Assembly (NCBI GenBank): GCA_036023115.1
Contig: JAYKKT010000061.1
Coordinates: 10,869,501-10,933,500 of the forward strand
From: Brasenia schreberi
Taxonomy: Eukaryota > Streptophyta > Magnoliopsida > Nymphaeales > Cabombaceae
Reading direction: 5' to 3'
Length of the DNA stretch: 64,000 nt
Each line of letters opens with the position of its first letter. Positions within the stretch are counted from its first letter, which is position 1. The notes under the pieces were generated by a model. That model worked only from the letters and a program-made list of their open reading frames with translations. It searched no databases and had not been told where the DNA came from. Made by a program: the position numbers and the translations under genes. This document shows positions 34,901-45,405 of this stretch, one piece after another.

Positions 34901-37829
34901 CACATCCAATTCTTTCAGCATTAAGTATGCAGATGCACTAATGTGCTTCAGCACAGATCTTTTTTTTATCCAGTCCACCTAATATGATGCCAATAAATCT
35001 TTGATTTAGTAAGATGCATTATTTTTAGGGCATTGAATTTCTCAAAAAACTCTTCAATATTTGTGTATTTCATGGTGTTATTACCATCACATTCTTCATT
35101 CAGTGGAATTTATGTAAAGGTGTTATTGTGAAGTACAGATGCTTCTGAATATTCATGAAATAGGAATATTTCATGTCTGGCCTCTTGGGCTTCTTCAGAT
35201 AGTTCTGTTTCCGGTGATGATGACTGTGGAATATTCATGATTTTCACTTTGTTCTTTCATTTTTCACAGACAACCTCACGGCGTGTCGCTGACAGGAAGG
35301 TAGCAAAGTTTCAAAAGAACATTATCAAAAGAGGTGCAGTTCCTGAGTCAACTTCAAAGAAAGGAAATGACTATCCTGTTGGTCCAATTGTGCTTGGCTT
35401 CTTTGTGTTTGTTGTCATTGGATCGTGTATGTTATCTCTTCTTTCCATCATGTGGATGTAAATGCTAGAAATTTCTATTATTTTCTTTAGATGCTTCTTT
35501 TGTTGGCTGTGAAACAGAATATGATAATAAAAACCAATGACAGAGGAAGTAAGATACTGGTATAAAACTTTCTTAGGAGGAAAAGGCGAGAATTTCTCAG
35601 TCACTTGCTTGAGGAAGTGCAGAAAAGTTTTTCTATATTGTTTCCGCAAGAGAGACTCTGGTGGCACACCCTGAAATAATTAAAGCACGCTATTTGATAA
35701 AAAATGTGTCTTGTTTCAGAACAGCTTGTTCTGCAATGTGCTCAAATGTTGGGGGTGGGCATTATTTGGTTATAACCGAATAACTGAACTGGACCAAGCC
35801 GAAATTTCAGGTTCGGTAGGCTCAGTTTCAGTTTACAACTTCTTGAAAAATTGGTTTATCAGTTTGGTTCAGATTCCAAGGGTCTGAAACCAAATAAACC
35901 GAATGACTTAATTTGTAATATCAATAAGTGTCAAGGTTAAAAGGCATACTCGCCATAGCATGCCACCTTGTTCTTACATAGTTGCAATTCAAGGTTTTTG
36001 TTCATCTCTCACATGATCTGCTCATATTTAGGGACTCCAAAAGGAATTAAGAGATGATAAACCAAACAGTTAGTTATTGAACTGGTGTGCTTTAATGATG
36101 TGAACCCTTATCAGCATACGTATTTCAATGACTATGCTGTAAAAAATTATAGCTGCTAATTTTGACACTCAATGTGGTGATGCCTACACTAGCTGTGGTA
36201 TAATTACACGCCTATATATGTGTATATATATATTTATGTATTTATGCATTGCGTCTGTGTATATATATTATTTATATATTTATGTATATGTATGTATATA
36301 TCTTAGAATTCAACCATGGAGCCCAAACCGAATAACCAAACCATACCATCCAAAATAATTTGGTTTAGTTCGGTTTAATTTTGGTTTTCAAATTTCGACA
36401 CTTTGGTTTTCGGTTAGTTCAGTTTGGTTATTGAACTGAATTGACCGTTGCACACCCCTACCGATTGTTGCTTAAAAGGCTGGATCTAGCATGCGTGTTT
36501 TTCTTCATTTGGGGAACAACTGCTACTTCATTTCATTTCATTACCATTCATCTCGTTCTTAAGAAGGTCCTGTGCTTAGAAAATTATCGCAATAAACTAA
36601 TACTCTTGCATGTGGGAAAATACCAGGAAAATGATTGGTATATTGAAATATGATATGTAAAACCATGAAGAAAGATATAAACATATGAAAAATACAAGAA
36701 ATACTAATATGGAATCAGTATCTGAATGGTAATGGTGCTTCAAGAAAGCAACATTATAGGAGTTCTTATCCAGGAATTTTCAGCATTGACAATGAGCTTA
36801 TGGCATTTGCATAATACTTTGTGGCATGGGTTCATTTCTTTCTTTAATATTTATTAGAGTTGGTGGAACGAAATAAAAGAAATTATGTAGAGAAAGATAA
36901 TGCCGTAATCGTCTGGGCAGATCATGCTCTTATCTTTGCCTAATGACCTTGTTTCATCATTTTTAAATAAAAAAGTAACTTCTCGGTGCATCTTGATTTC
37001 CAACTTATTTTAATTTTTTCCCTATCTGAAGACAAAACAAAAACTTTAATAACTTAAGCGCACCATAGCTGAGCTGCTGAAACATATAAGTATTCTCAAA
37101 AGTTTTCTCTTATTACATTCAAAAATAAACATGCACATGTCCCTCCGGGCCTCCATTGAAAACTTCGCATCCCACAGTCTGATAGTTACCACAGAGAAGA
37201 ACATGATGTTGCACTTATCTCTTTCTCTTCCCGTAGAAGAGGTACTGGTTCAGACAGGGTGGAATGGATCTTCAAAATGCGTGTTATAGAGTCTGGAGAG
37301 TTGCCTCCCCACCAATCTTTGAATGTGAGAAAGATTTGCACGATCAATTGTATTTTCTAGGTCAGATATTTTCACCACAAATTTCAGTGGCCTCCACTGG
37401 TGCATGACCTAGTAAAAACATATGGTAGGGTTGCAACCAACTGTGAGATAGAGAAATGTAACTCATGAGATGTACCTGAATTGATAGTATGTTCGTCCTT
37501 GCAGACTCATTATGTTTACTTATTGATACCCAATTGATGCATAACCTTGCAAATTAGCAGCACAGTGTACTCGTTCTACTTGACCTGATTCTTTGTTGTT
37601 GATGTGGTGTGACCATATTGTCACGTTGCGATTATTTCATCACATATCCTTGATGAATCTGTTTGTTTCTTGTTGGTTTTGCATTTATCTTGTGGTGAAT
37701 GTGTGTGCATTTCGTGTTGACAATAGGTTTTTCATCGTCAAGATTGAATATATAGTTTATATGTTCATTCTTGATTATGCAGCATTGTTCCAGATAATCA
37801 GGACAGCGACGAGTGGAGGCATGGCTTAA
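31984..37829 (+). CDS. RAMP4: RAMP4/SERP, stress-associated ER membrane protein
   Basis: A small tail-anchored protein of the ER translocon, linked to protection of membrane proteins during ER stress. Coding exons are 31984-31986 (only the ATG, followed directly by GTAATCC), 35270-35426 (after TTTTCACAG, ending before GTATGT) and 37783-37829 (after ATTATGCAG). They join in frame to 68 codons plus TAA, the usual family length. Residues 2-45 form the basic cytosolic part (TTSRRVADRKVAKFQKNI, KRGAVPESTSKKG), about 40-58 the hydrophobic anchor (GPIVLGFFVFVVIGSSLF), and the tail reads RTATSGGMA. No frame breaks. Intron 1 is 3.28 kb with a 175 bp tandem repeat, and intron 2 is 2.36 kb with a hAT-like element. 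A leader with a CT run precedes the ATG. Confidence 0.93.
32752..33101. repeat. Tandem duplication, 175 bp unit, in RAMP4 intron 1
   Basis: CTCCTGCACC..ACACCAAATGTAGGTCC ... AAAGAATTACTTGG ... GAAAACCTCTCT..TGACC occurs twice with a 175 bp offset and about 10-15% divergence by eye. Confidence 0.85.
33102..35269. other. Remaining RAMP4 intron 1, no gene seen
   Basis: ORFs at 33889-34089 and 34494-34799 have no family resemblance. 33660-34320 looks retroelement-derived in style (repeated AAGTGCCTC / AAGGTGTCTTC / AAGTGGTCTCC lines), but no ends were found. Confidence 0.35.
34344..34386. repeat. Palindromic (CA)n..(TG)n
   Basis: ACACACACACACATAGATATATGTGTGTGTGTGTGT can fold into a near-perfect hairpin. 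Confidence 0.8.
35751..36462. mobile_element. hAT-like non-autonomous element in RAMP4 intron 2
   Basis: Left end GGGGGTGGGCATTATTTGG and right end TTGCACACCCCTACC are inverted. Subterminal runs of AACCGAAT / GGTTCGG are typical of plant hAT MITEs. Flanks AAATGTTG and GATTGTTG (6 of 8) could be the TSD. It carries a TA/TG microsatellite at 36215-36302. Confidence 0.6.
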
Positions 37830-39215
37830 TTAGTAGCTTTTGGTAAACATGGGTGTAATTTGGAGATTTCCAACTGGACCTGTTTGCAAAAGGACATGAA
37901 ATGTTGTCATGTTTATCGTAACCATGATCCTGTTCTAGAATACAAATATAAGCTTTTCTTTTCTTCTTAATCTCAACCTTGCATCTTCTTCTTTTGCTGT
38001 TAGTTTGCTGCTATTGATTCTGTGAAACAATATTATGTTTATGTGCATAGATATATGGCTCTTGCAAATATCCTGAGTAGAAGAAATAAAAAACAAAATA
38101 GACCTGCCTAAAGCATTCAAAATTGCTTCTGGTTTAAGACAAAGGATTGATGGAATGATTCCTATGCTCATGTTGTGAATTAATTGTTGATGCAGCCTCA
38201 GAGAAAATCTAGGATTTGTTCAGCTTTCTAGATGATCAGACTCTGAACACGATCTAGACATCACCACCATTGTCACCTCATTGTAACCAAAGCAAAAACC
38301 AAAAGCAAGGCTTCTCACATGCTACGTAGGGCTGGCTACATGGATTGTTAGTCGCCAATAAACCCATTCTCGTGTCATATTAGCAGTTAAGTCGAAAAGA
38401 AGTTGAGTAATAACAAAATCAATGAAGCTCTGCTAATAGGAGTTCATTCATGTTGTCTGTCATTGCTCTACGGATTTTTATTTGCAGAAATAATCATGAA
38501 AGCAGGTTTGGTTCGATGGATTCTTATGCTGTTCCAGCCTTTACTTCTATAGTAAATGTAGCTCATAATCCCATTTAACTCTTATCCTAACAATAATTGA
38601 ATGGGATGACAGCAAAGACAACTAGTAGCTTGGACAATACGACTTTAAGACCAATGTAGTATCTTTAGAAGCTTTTTCCGAAACAGAGTGGGTTGCTCAT
38701 GTAGTCGGAGTAGACTCTTCGTGACACTCGGTTTTCCGCCTTGACCTCTTTGAAATCACAGATCATGTTCCCATTTCTAAAGAGATACTCCAACCAGAGA
38801 TGAACTACACCACTGATCAATTCAAAGCCGACATACAGGAGTCCCCAAAATGAACCAAGGCTTGCTTTTTAGAAGCTTCTGTTACTGTTAGTTTTATAAG
38901 TTCTAATGTTTTCGCCTTCGGAAGAAGATTGAATGTTTTTGGTTATGGTGATTTAAAAACTATGGAGTTTTTGCCTTTCGTTGGCATTTTCATACCATTT
39001 GGATATTCTGCCACTTAAGATGTGTCTGGATCAGAGGTAGTTTTTCTTTTAATTGTTAATGTTTGTTCTTATGCACCTAACCTTCTCATCAGAATCAGCC
39101 GCTGTGGCTGGCTGTGTTTTGATGTGGTATCACTGTCATGCAAAAATCCAATATTAAAGACTAAATCCATTTCTAGCCTTACCTCGTGATGTCATGGTTG
39201 CCTCATGAAGGTGGA
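37830..39215. other. 3' flank of RAMP4 and intergenic DNA
   Basis: No supported gene. One RTE LINE scrap at 38310-38405. Confidence 0.45.
38310..38405 (-). mobile_element. RTE LINE 3' fragment
   Basis: GGGCTGGCTACATGGATTGTTAG ... GTGTCATATTAGCAGTTAAGTC matches the conserved RTE 3' end (VADP coding and downstream). Confidence 0.6.
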
Positions 39216-39225
39216 GGAACTTGGG

Positions 39226-39665
39226 AATAGACCTGGCCGGTTTGAACCTGCCCCAATGGATCGACTCAGAAACAAACCGACACCAAAACTGGCTGAAACT
39301 GAACGGAGAACCGGAACTGAACTGAGCAGTCCACCAATCAAGGTTTCACCTTCCAGGGGACGAATCTGGAAACGGAGATGTAATCAGACTCGGGTTGGTG
39401 GATCCAACCTGGAGCCGGATCCGTCAGTTCCCCTCTTTTATAAATTTTCAAATTTTGACACTATTAAAATGAGATTTTGATGTATGAGGGGGTTGGTGGG
39501 AGATGGGGATGATATATAGAGGAAGGTGTACGAGAGATGTTTGGGTTTCTGAACTGGTACCATATAGGATCTAGAACCAAACAGCAACTGGAGCCAATCT
39601 GGAACGAATGCAACCTGACTCGGACCTTGGAGTGGTTTGGTTCCAGTTCCAAATTCCATATCTCC
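39226..39665. repeat. GGTTCC/AACCGG-rich hAT-like relic (copy F)
   Basis: Left end TAGACCTGGCCGGTTTGAACC matches the TAGACATGRCCGGTT terminus. The interior has GAACCGGAACTGAAC and TTTGGTTCCAGTTCC. Right end unclear. Confidence 0.5.
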
Positions 39666-39924
39666 CAGCTTTAACTGCCAGAAGTGGCATATCCGGTTGG
39701 GCTTAATGGTTTTAAATCATTCTTTGGTTCATATTTTGGTATATCAAAATTTGGACACCTAGTCGTTCATAGGTTCATGCTAAAATGGGTTAGGTGTAAA
39801 CAAGAACTTAGGTTCATAAGGTGTAAATTCTGAACCCAAACCCACCCACTGCAGTTCAATTTCAAGCATAAAGTAGGTTTGGTTCTGATCCAGGTTGTAA
39901 ACATTTTTTTTTTATAGGACGGAG

Positions 39925-40096
39925 CAAGCCAGTTCCAAGCCCGGATAAAGGAGGAGGGTTGTGTTAGGCTTCCAACAGCCAGTGTAAAACTTTGTCGAAC
40001 TTAGCATGGGTTGTAAAAAAAACAAAGAATCCATGTAGCCGATCCCATCCGAGAAAAAGGCTTAGTTGTAGTTGTAATTGTAGTTGTAGTAGTAGT
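39925..40096 (+). mobile_element. 172 bp SINE-like element with an RTE LINE tail
   Basis: Flanked by ATAGGACGGAG (39914-39924) and ATAAGACGGAG (40097-40107). The 3' part AAAGAATCCATGTAGCCGATCCCATCC...GGCTTAGTTGTAG is the RTE 3' end. The 5' part (CCCGGATAAAGGAGGAGGGTTG...GTAAAACTTTGTCGAAC) is not in the other copies here. The tail is a degenerate TTGTAG repeat. Either a SINE mobilised by the RTE LINE or an internally deleted LINE. Confidence 0.55.
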
Positions 40097-40107
40097 ATAA
40101 GACGGAG

Positions 40108-40985
40108 GCAAATGCCTAGGATAGTACATTCTCCATCAGTGCACAAATTTCATCCTTGTGATCAAGTAACCATCTTCCGTTAGAGTCATGTAAGACTCTT
40201 CCACTGGATTTCCCCGGTTCGTCCCATCACAATTTAGTTTGATCCACCCCTCCATTGGTGCCATTCATATTCTTTCAGCTTCTTCTACCTGTCTATCTTG
40301 ATGATGTTGTAGGTTATTATTTTCTTTTGCAATGGCTAAGGCAAGGCTTTGGGTCTAACATTTATGCTCGTCGGCGAAATCTTAGGCATCCAATACATTT
40401 AGACTCGGTTCAGTTTGATCGCGAACGGTTTATGCCTGATGAGATGGGGTGCCTTTGTTTCGGTTCCAGGCAGGCCAGTTCCATAAAATCGGTTTAGGTT
40501 GGTATGTAGCTGATGAAACAACTCGTGAGCGAACTGGATTTCAAACCCCACCAAATCTGGAATTAGGTAATTTTGTCCAACACCTTGAACCCTAAGTGGG
40601 TAGGCCAAAAGGAGCAAAGCAAGAAGGAACCTCTGACCTAAGAGAAGACTATTAGAACTAGGGATGTCAATGGGGCGCCCCGGGTTCAAAACCAAATCCA
40701 ATTTTAAATTAGTTAGATCCAACAACCAAATCAGGATTCAGTGAGCATTGGGATTCAGATTCACTTCCAATTTTGAAATGCCAATTTACCAAGGCTGGTA
40801 AATGAACCAAGCTGCTCGTGGTTTGGCTTAGTTTGACTTATTTGTGTTCCTTCATGATCTAAACAACTAAATACGACTCAACTCGTGAAGCTACATGAAC
40901 AATTAGGTCATTCAGTGAAGTCTATAGAACTTTTATATACATATACTGTAGAAAATTATATTAATCCGGCTAATAGAGTGGGTGC
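40108..40985. other. Intergenic, hAT-like scraps
   Basis: CTAGGGATGTCAATGGGGCGCC at 40659 looks like a hAT terminus, but no partner end was found. ORFs 40255-40497 and 40399-40725 overlap on opposite strands and are unsupported. Confidence 0.35.
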
Positions 40986-40987
40986 AA

Positions 40988-41392
40988 ACAACAACAACAA
41001 CAACTAAGCCTTTTCTCATATTAGATGGGGTCTGCTATATGGTCTAGCGAGCTCGATCATGTGCTATACTAACAGTTAAATCAACATAAACTAGATCATT
41101 CTTTATTATTTTTTATAGTTAACTGATAGGATGAATGAAAAATAGTTAAATTGTTGATCTTTCAATTTTACCAGGAAATGTATGAAAAATGAAATTTTTC
41201 ACCAAAGAATACAATTTTGAGAGCTCGATCATGTGCTATACTAACAGTTAAATCAATATAAACTAGATCATTGTTTATTATTTTTATAGTTAACTGATAG
41301 GATGAATGAAAAATAGTTAAATTGTTGATCTTTCAATTTTACCAGGAAATGTATGAAAAATGAAAATTTTGACCAAAGAATACAATTTTGTA
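40988..41392 (-). mobile_element. RTE LINE 3' end with a 172 bp tandem duplication
   Basis: Begins with a CAA repeat and CTAAGCCTTTTCTCATATTAGATGGGGTC (minus-strand RTE end). The block from GAGCTCGATCATGTGC occurs at 41049-41220 and 41221-41392, almost identical. Confidence 0.75.
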
Positions 41393-41399
41393 TTCAGAA

Positions 41400-42049
41400 T
41401 TATACGTGAATAGTTACATCTGTAACTTTCACAATTATTTTGTGTCCTGCTAATCTAACTTAGATTGTGTTGGGCTTATGTTTTGGCTCGGCTCAGACGA
41501 GCAAATGAGCTGAACCTGAATAAGGTCCTTGGTTGAGTTGATACTCGCTTTACTAACACCACCATTAGTGTGACCTATGAAACAGACCCTGTTATTAAAT
41601 GCAAGGATGGATTTTGGGTAAGGCCACTAAGCAGGTGTTTCATTGCGAGGTCGGAACTACGGAACTGGAACTCCTGTTAAGTGGATCACATCAAGACTTG
41701 CATTTGATTTCCACCGGAACTGGAACTGTAGTTCCATAGAACTTGTAATCAAAGGCCTCTAAAGCAACCCCTTAGGCTCCTTAATGTTAACTTGTTATAG
41801 TATCAAATTAGTGGATCCCAAAAAAACTTAAAAACCTTTCTGAGACTTATTTTAAGGCCCCATATTTTAATTTCAAACCCAATTTTATAAGCCGCAAAAT
41901 TTTAAACTCTCATAATAGTAAGCCCTAAATTTATAAATTAATTAGCTCTAGGCCTCAAAAAGTTTTGAGCTCCCCTGTGTAAATGAGTAGGACTCGCCTT
42001 TAGAACTTCACAATTTGAGACCACAAGTTCACCTCATTAAGTCGGATGC
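41400..42049. other. Intergenic, unclassified repeat-like DNA
   Basis: GGAACTGGAACT motifs at 41650-41750 and a TAAGGCCCCA/AGGCCTC stretch at 41760-41990 that resembles 24640-24850. No gene. Confidence 0.35.
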
Positions 42050-42418
42050 AACAATGCCGAATCTGACCCCTTGACATCCCTCCCAACGAAACATTCCGGT
42101 TCCGGTTAGTTCAGAACTTGGAATCATAACCAAACAGGTTCGGGATCAGTTCTATTACATTTTCAGAACTGTCTGTTCCAGGACAGTTCCCATTTGCATC
42201 TGAAACCGATAATTTTATTAGAAAATTTTAAAAAATATAAGAAACTTTTGAAAAAAAAATATCAAAGTCATCGATACCGGTTTGGTTCCGATTTCAGTTT
42301 TATAAAAGGTAAATGCGAAACCAAACCTGATGGTTCCCGGTTCTGAGTTCAATTGGTTCCTGACTAGATTTGGTTCCAGTTAAAACCACCGAACCGTTTA
42401 AGAACCGGTCATGTCTAC
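42050..42418. repeat. GGTTCC/AACCGG-rich hAT-like element (copy G)
   Basis: Right end AAGAACCGGTCATGTCTA is the best-preserved form of the family terminus. The left side begins near CTTGACATCCC...CATTCCGGTTCCGG. Confidence 0.5.
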
Positions 42419-42789
42419 TGCCAACAAAACCCTAAAAGGCAAAGGGTGCAAAAGCATATAGTGCTAACTAGATGTTGCTACGATTCATAACGTTGAGAGG
42501 TGTGGACGTAGATGGGCCTAAAGCGCCTGTCCTATATGCATTAAGGGATGATGACCCTACAGACTTTGGTAATACAAAAACCGTGAAGAAGTAAATACAA
42601 GGGAGTGGCTGAATAGGGTCATGTTGGTGCAGCTGGGTAGCGGCCGGCGATCAGGCCTGCGACCAAGTTAGATAGCCTTTTGGACGCTTGCTTTTGAGCT
42701 AGTTGCGGATTGGAATCAATAGTTGCAATGCCAAACACACATATAAGCCAACGTCTCAACCCAGCGGAGAAACACCAGCAAAAGCTGGC

Positions 42790-42790
<1 letters not shown>

Positions 42791-42838
<48 letters not shown>
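42791..42838. repeat. (TC)n microsatellite
   Basis: Pure TC tract. Confidence 0.95.
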
Positions 42839-42839
<1 letters not shown>

Positions 42840-43132
42840 AAAAAGCTTCATCGAGATGTTCCTTTCCAACTTCATTTCCCAACGTCAAATAGAAACTACA
42901 GTAGCAGAAAATATCTCTCTAAAAAAATGCACGAGTTAGAAGAGGTTTTCACCAAAACGAGGATGAAAATTGACCGTGGCAGAAGCAAAATGCGGCTAGT
43001 CTTTCCCATTATACCTCTACCGTGTACATAAAATAAATGAATAAGCCAAGAATGTTCACTTTTTCCATGTCACAGACACGTATGATGTATACACAGTCAC
43101 GCACACACACATACTTAGCGCACTTGTATTCA

Positions 43133-43133
<1 letters not shown>

Positions 43134-43172
<39 letters not shown>

Positions 43173-43175
43173 ATG
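43134..43175. repeat. (TA)n(TG)n microsatellite
   Basis: TA tract followed by TG tract, with a CA tract 25 bp upstream. Confidence 0.9.
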
Positions 43176-43374
43176 TATACGATGATAATGCGTGAAACTA
43201 AAACCAAGACCTGATCATTGACGAATTTAAAAGGTTGGCTAGTGGCACCCCTTCACCCCTAATCTTTCTCTTACAAACAGCTGATCCTTTAACTATATAT
43301 CTTTCTCTTGGGCACTTGAGGTAGATTGTTTGATGTATTACTTCAATATCATTTGATATACAACAATACTAAAA

Positions 43375-43640
43375 GCCTTTTTTTTATAGTAGATTGCGTC
43401 GACTATATAGTTTTTTTTATTGTTTTAACAAAGTTTGATCTTGTGCCAAGTTCAATCATGTGACTCAACACCATTTGAATACAAGAACCTTGATTATTTG
43501 ATTGTCTGCCGTATAACTTTAACACCATCCCATTTACAACAATAGCTAAGGTTTTTTATAGTAGATCGGGTCAACTATATGGATTTTTTTTATTTTCACA
43601 AAATTCCATGTTGTGCCAAGTTCAATCACGTGCCGCAACA
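43375..43640 (-). mobile_element. Two tandem decayed RTE 3' ends, offset 170 bp
   Basis: AAGCCTTTTTTTTATAGTAGATTGCGTCGACTATAT ... TTGTGCCAAGTTCAATCA occurs again as AGCTAAGG...GTAGATCGGGTCAACTATATGG ... TTGTGCCAAGTTCAATCA. Confidence 0.5.
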
Positions 43641-43784
43641 CCATTCGTATATAAGAATCATAATTATTAAGGGCACCTGCTCTAAGGCTTTGGTTTTTTC
43701 TTCTGGTTACAACGCAGCGGCCGAAGACACATACATGATCCGGGAATGAAACTCATGAACTTCCACCCCCTATTTGGGCAAGAG

Positions 43785-43933
43785 CAGTGGCGTAGTGGTA
43801 AGGTGAGGCGGCCGCCCCACCTGAAATTTGAAGAGCTTTGGAGAGTTGGGTTGATGGTTATAATACATGGTTTTCCCCACTTTAAATGGGCTATTTGTCC
43901 CACCACATGCCAATTTCTAGATCTGCCGCTATG
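43785..43933. mobile_element. 149 bp MITE, CAGTGGCG ends
   Basis: Left CAGTGGCGTAGTGG, right CTAGATCTGCCGCTATG, with GAGGCGGCCGCCCC near the left end. Short relative of 24882-25565. Flanking GGCAAGAG and CTAAAGG are only vaguely alike. Confidence 0.5.
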
Positions 43934-44660
43934 CTAAAGGGTTTCTTTTTCAATAGGAAAACAATGCCATCATTTCATCACTCGCTCTTTTCACTGGGCG
44001 CTTTGAGAATTATACTGGAATGCTTTTTGTTAATCTCAACAAGACAAGCAGTAGAACATAGTATAAGCAACTCACGTACGTTATCAGCATTTACTTTAAG
44101 TGCCCGTCAGTGTATCGACTCTGTCATTTCACGTCGACTCGACTGCACATGTTGGCAGATCTAATATTATCTGGTAAGCTAGCTAGCTAGTTTGATATGC
44201 ACCAACATATTTAGTTTGGAAGATCTAACTAAAATGCAAGCCCTTCCCTTGTTCTTCTGTTGCTATATCGAATGAAGAGATAGCATTCGAACTCCAAAAT
44301 ATATATTTTGCATCGGCAAGAGAGTCATATCAAAGATATCAAACGTCAAATCGCCAATAAATTAAAATAAATGAGAGGAACAATAATTAAGGAAAAACCA
44401 ACGTTTCGCTTCTTTGGAACTTACTCTTTGGATGCACATACTGTATGCCTATAACTCTACCCCTTAAAAATGAAACTGGGTCAAACGCCTCTTGCGTCAT
44501 ATGACATTCTCTCTCTCAGACAGACCACAGCACAATACTCTTTCTCTCTCATTTGTTTCTCTTTCTTGCACTCTTCTCCTTCGTCCTTTAATCATGAGAA
44601 TCACTGAACAAGCTCCTTCCGAACTCTTGATTATCTGAAGCTGTTCCAGTAGAGAGAGAG
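43934..44660. other. 5' flank of the F-box gene
   Basis: CT-rich leader at 44505-44580 precedes the ATG. No clear TATA box. Nothing else recognised. Confidence 0.4.
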
Positions 44661-45143
44661 ATGGGAAAAAAGTATAGGCTAGAAGAGGTTCACGCCATTG
44701 CTTTTGGCGATCACTACGACGTATCAGTTGAGGTTTTGAAGCACCTGGACGCGCGTTCTCTCTGCATTGCTGCCTGCGTGTGCAGGCAATGGAGGTTCAT
44801 CTGCTTACAGGAGAGCACCTGGGAGCACCTCTGCAATCCACTCGTCTCGGCTTACAAGACGACTCAAATCAGGTCGGTCGTAGCCTCCTTGGGTGGCTAC
44901 CGCCGGCTTTATCTCATGTGCGTTCAGCCGCTTCTCGACCGCCTGAAACCCAGCGCCGAAGAGTGCAAATGGACCAAAGAGCAAGTGCAGTTGTCTCTTT
45001 CACTCTTCGCAATCCATTGTTACGAAAGACTCGGATCGAAAGTGGGCGACTCGGAGCTGGCTTCCTCCCTTTCGTTGAGATTCCTATGCAAATCCCAGTT
45101 GGAGTCGGCCGGGATATGCTGTATCGGCCCCAGTTCAGTCTAA
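44661..45143 (+). CDS. SNE: SLY1/SNE-like F-box protein of gibberellin signalling
   Basis: Single-exon ORF of 160 codons, ATG directly after a GA run, TAA at 45141-45143. The F-box spans about residues 18-58 (DVSVEVLKHLDARSLCIA, ACVCRQWRFI, STWEHLC). The following GGF-like LGGYRRLYLMCVQPLL and WTKEQVQLSLSLFAIHCYE match the conserved C-terminal blocks of SLEEPY1/GID2/SNEEZY proteins. These are SCF subunits that target DELLA repressors for degradation in the nucleus. Length suits the family (about 150-210 aa) and lack of introns is typical. The last 35 residues are not recognisable. SNE is favoured over SLY1 from memory of the C-terminal motif; orthology is not proven. No damage seen. Confidence 0.75.
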   Translation: MGKKYRLEEVHAIAFGDHYDVSVEVLKHLDARSLCIAACVCRQWRFICLQESTWEHLCNPLVSAYKTTQIRSVVASLGGYRRLYLMCVQPLLDRLKPSAEECKWTKEQVQLSLSLFAIHCYERLGSKVGDSELASSLSLRFLCKSQLESAGICCIGPSSV

Positions 45144-45287
45144 GAACCGGTTCATTAGTTCAGACTAAGCTTGGTACTTGCGACTTCGAGGGTGATTTTG
45201 CCTTGCATAAACAACCAGTGATAACTAGGTTTATTATTGTATATGAATTTTTATTATTTCTCTCATGAAGAAAAGAACTATTTATTT
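45144..45287 (+). other. 3' flank of the F-box gene
   Basis: T-rich, probable 3' UTR. Confidence 0.35.
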
Positions 45288-45405
45288 GCACTGCAGCGTT
45301 AGCTCACCCGGCTAGAGGGGTGGATTCATAAGTTAAAGGTCGTGAGTTCGATACGCAGGGTATTTATACCAGGCTTCGATTCCCCACTGTAAACCCCATT
45401 AAAGG
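45288..45405 (+). mobile_element. tRNA-derived SINE, family 1
   Basis: The best-preserved family-1 copy: A box TTAGCTCACCCGG, B box GGTCGTGAGTTCGATACGC, then CCAGGCTTCGATTCCCCACTGTAAACC. Confidence 0.7.

Larger units (their letters stand above)
42419..43380. other. Intergenic with microsatellites
   Basis: (TC)n at 42791-42838 and a palindromic (TA)n(TG)n region at 43134-43175. No supported gene. Confidence 0.5.
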
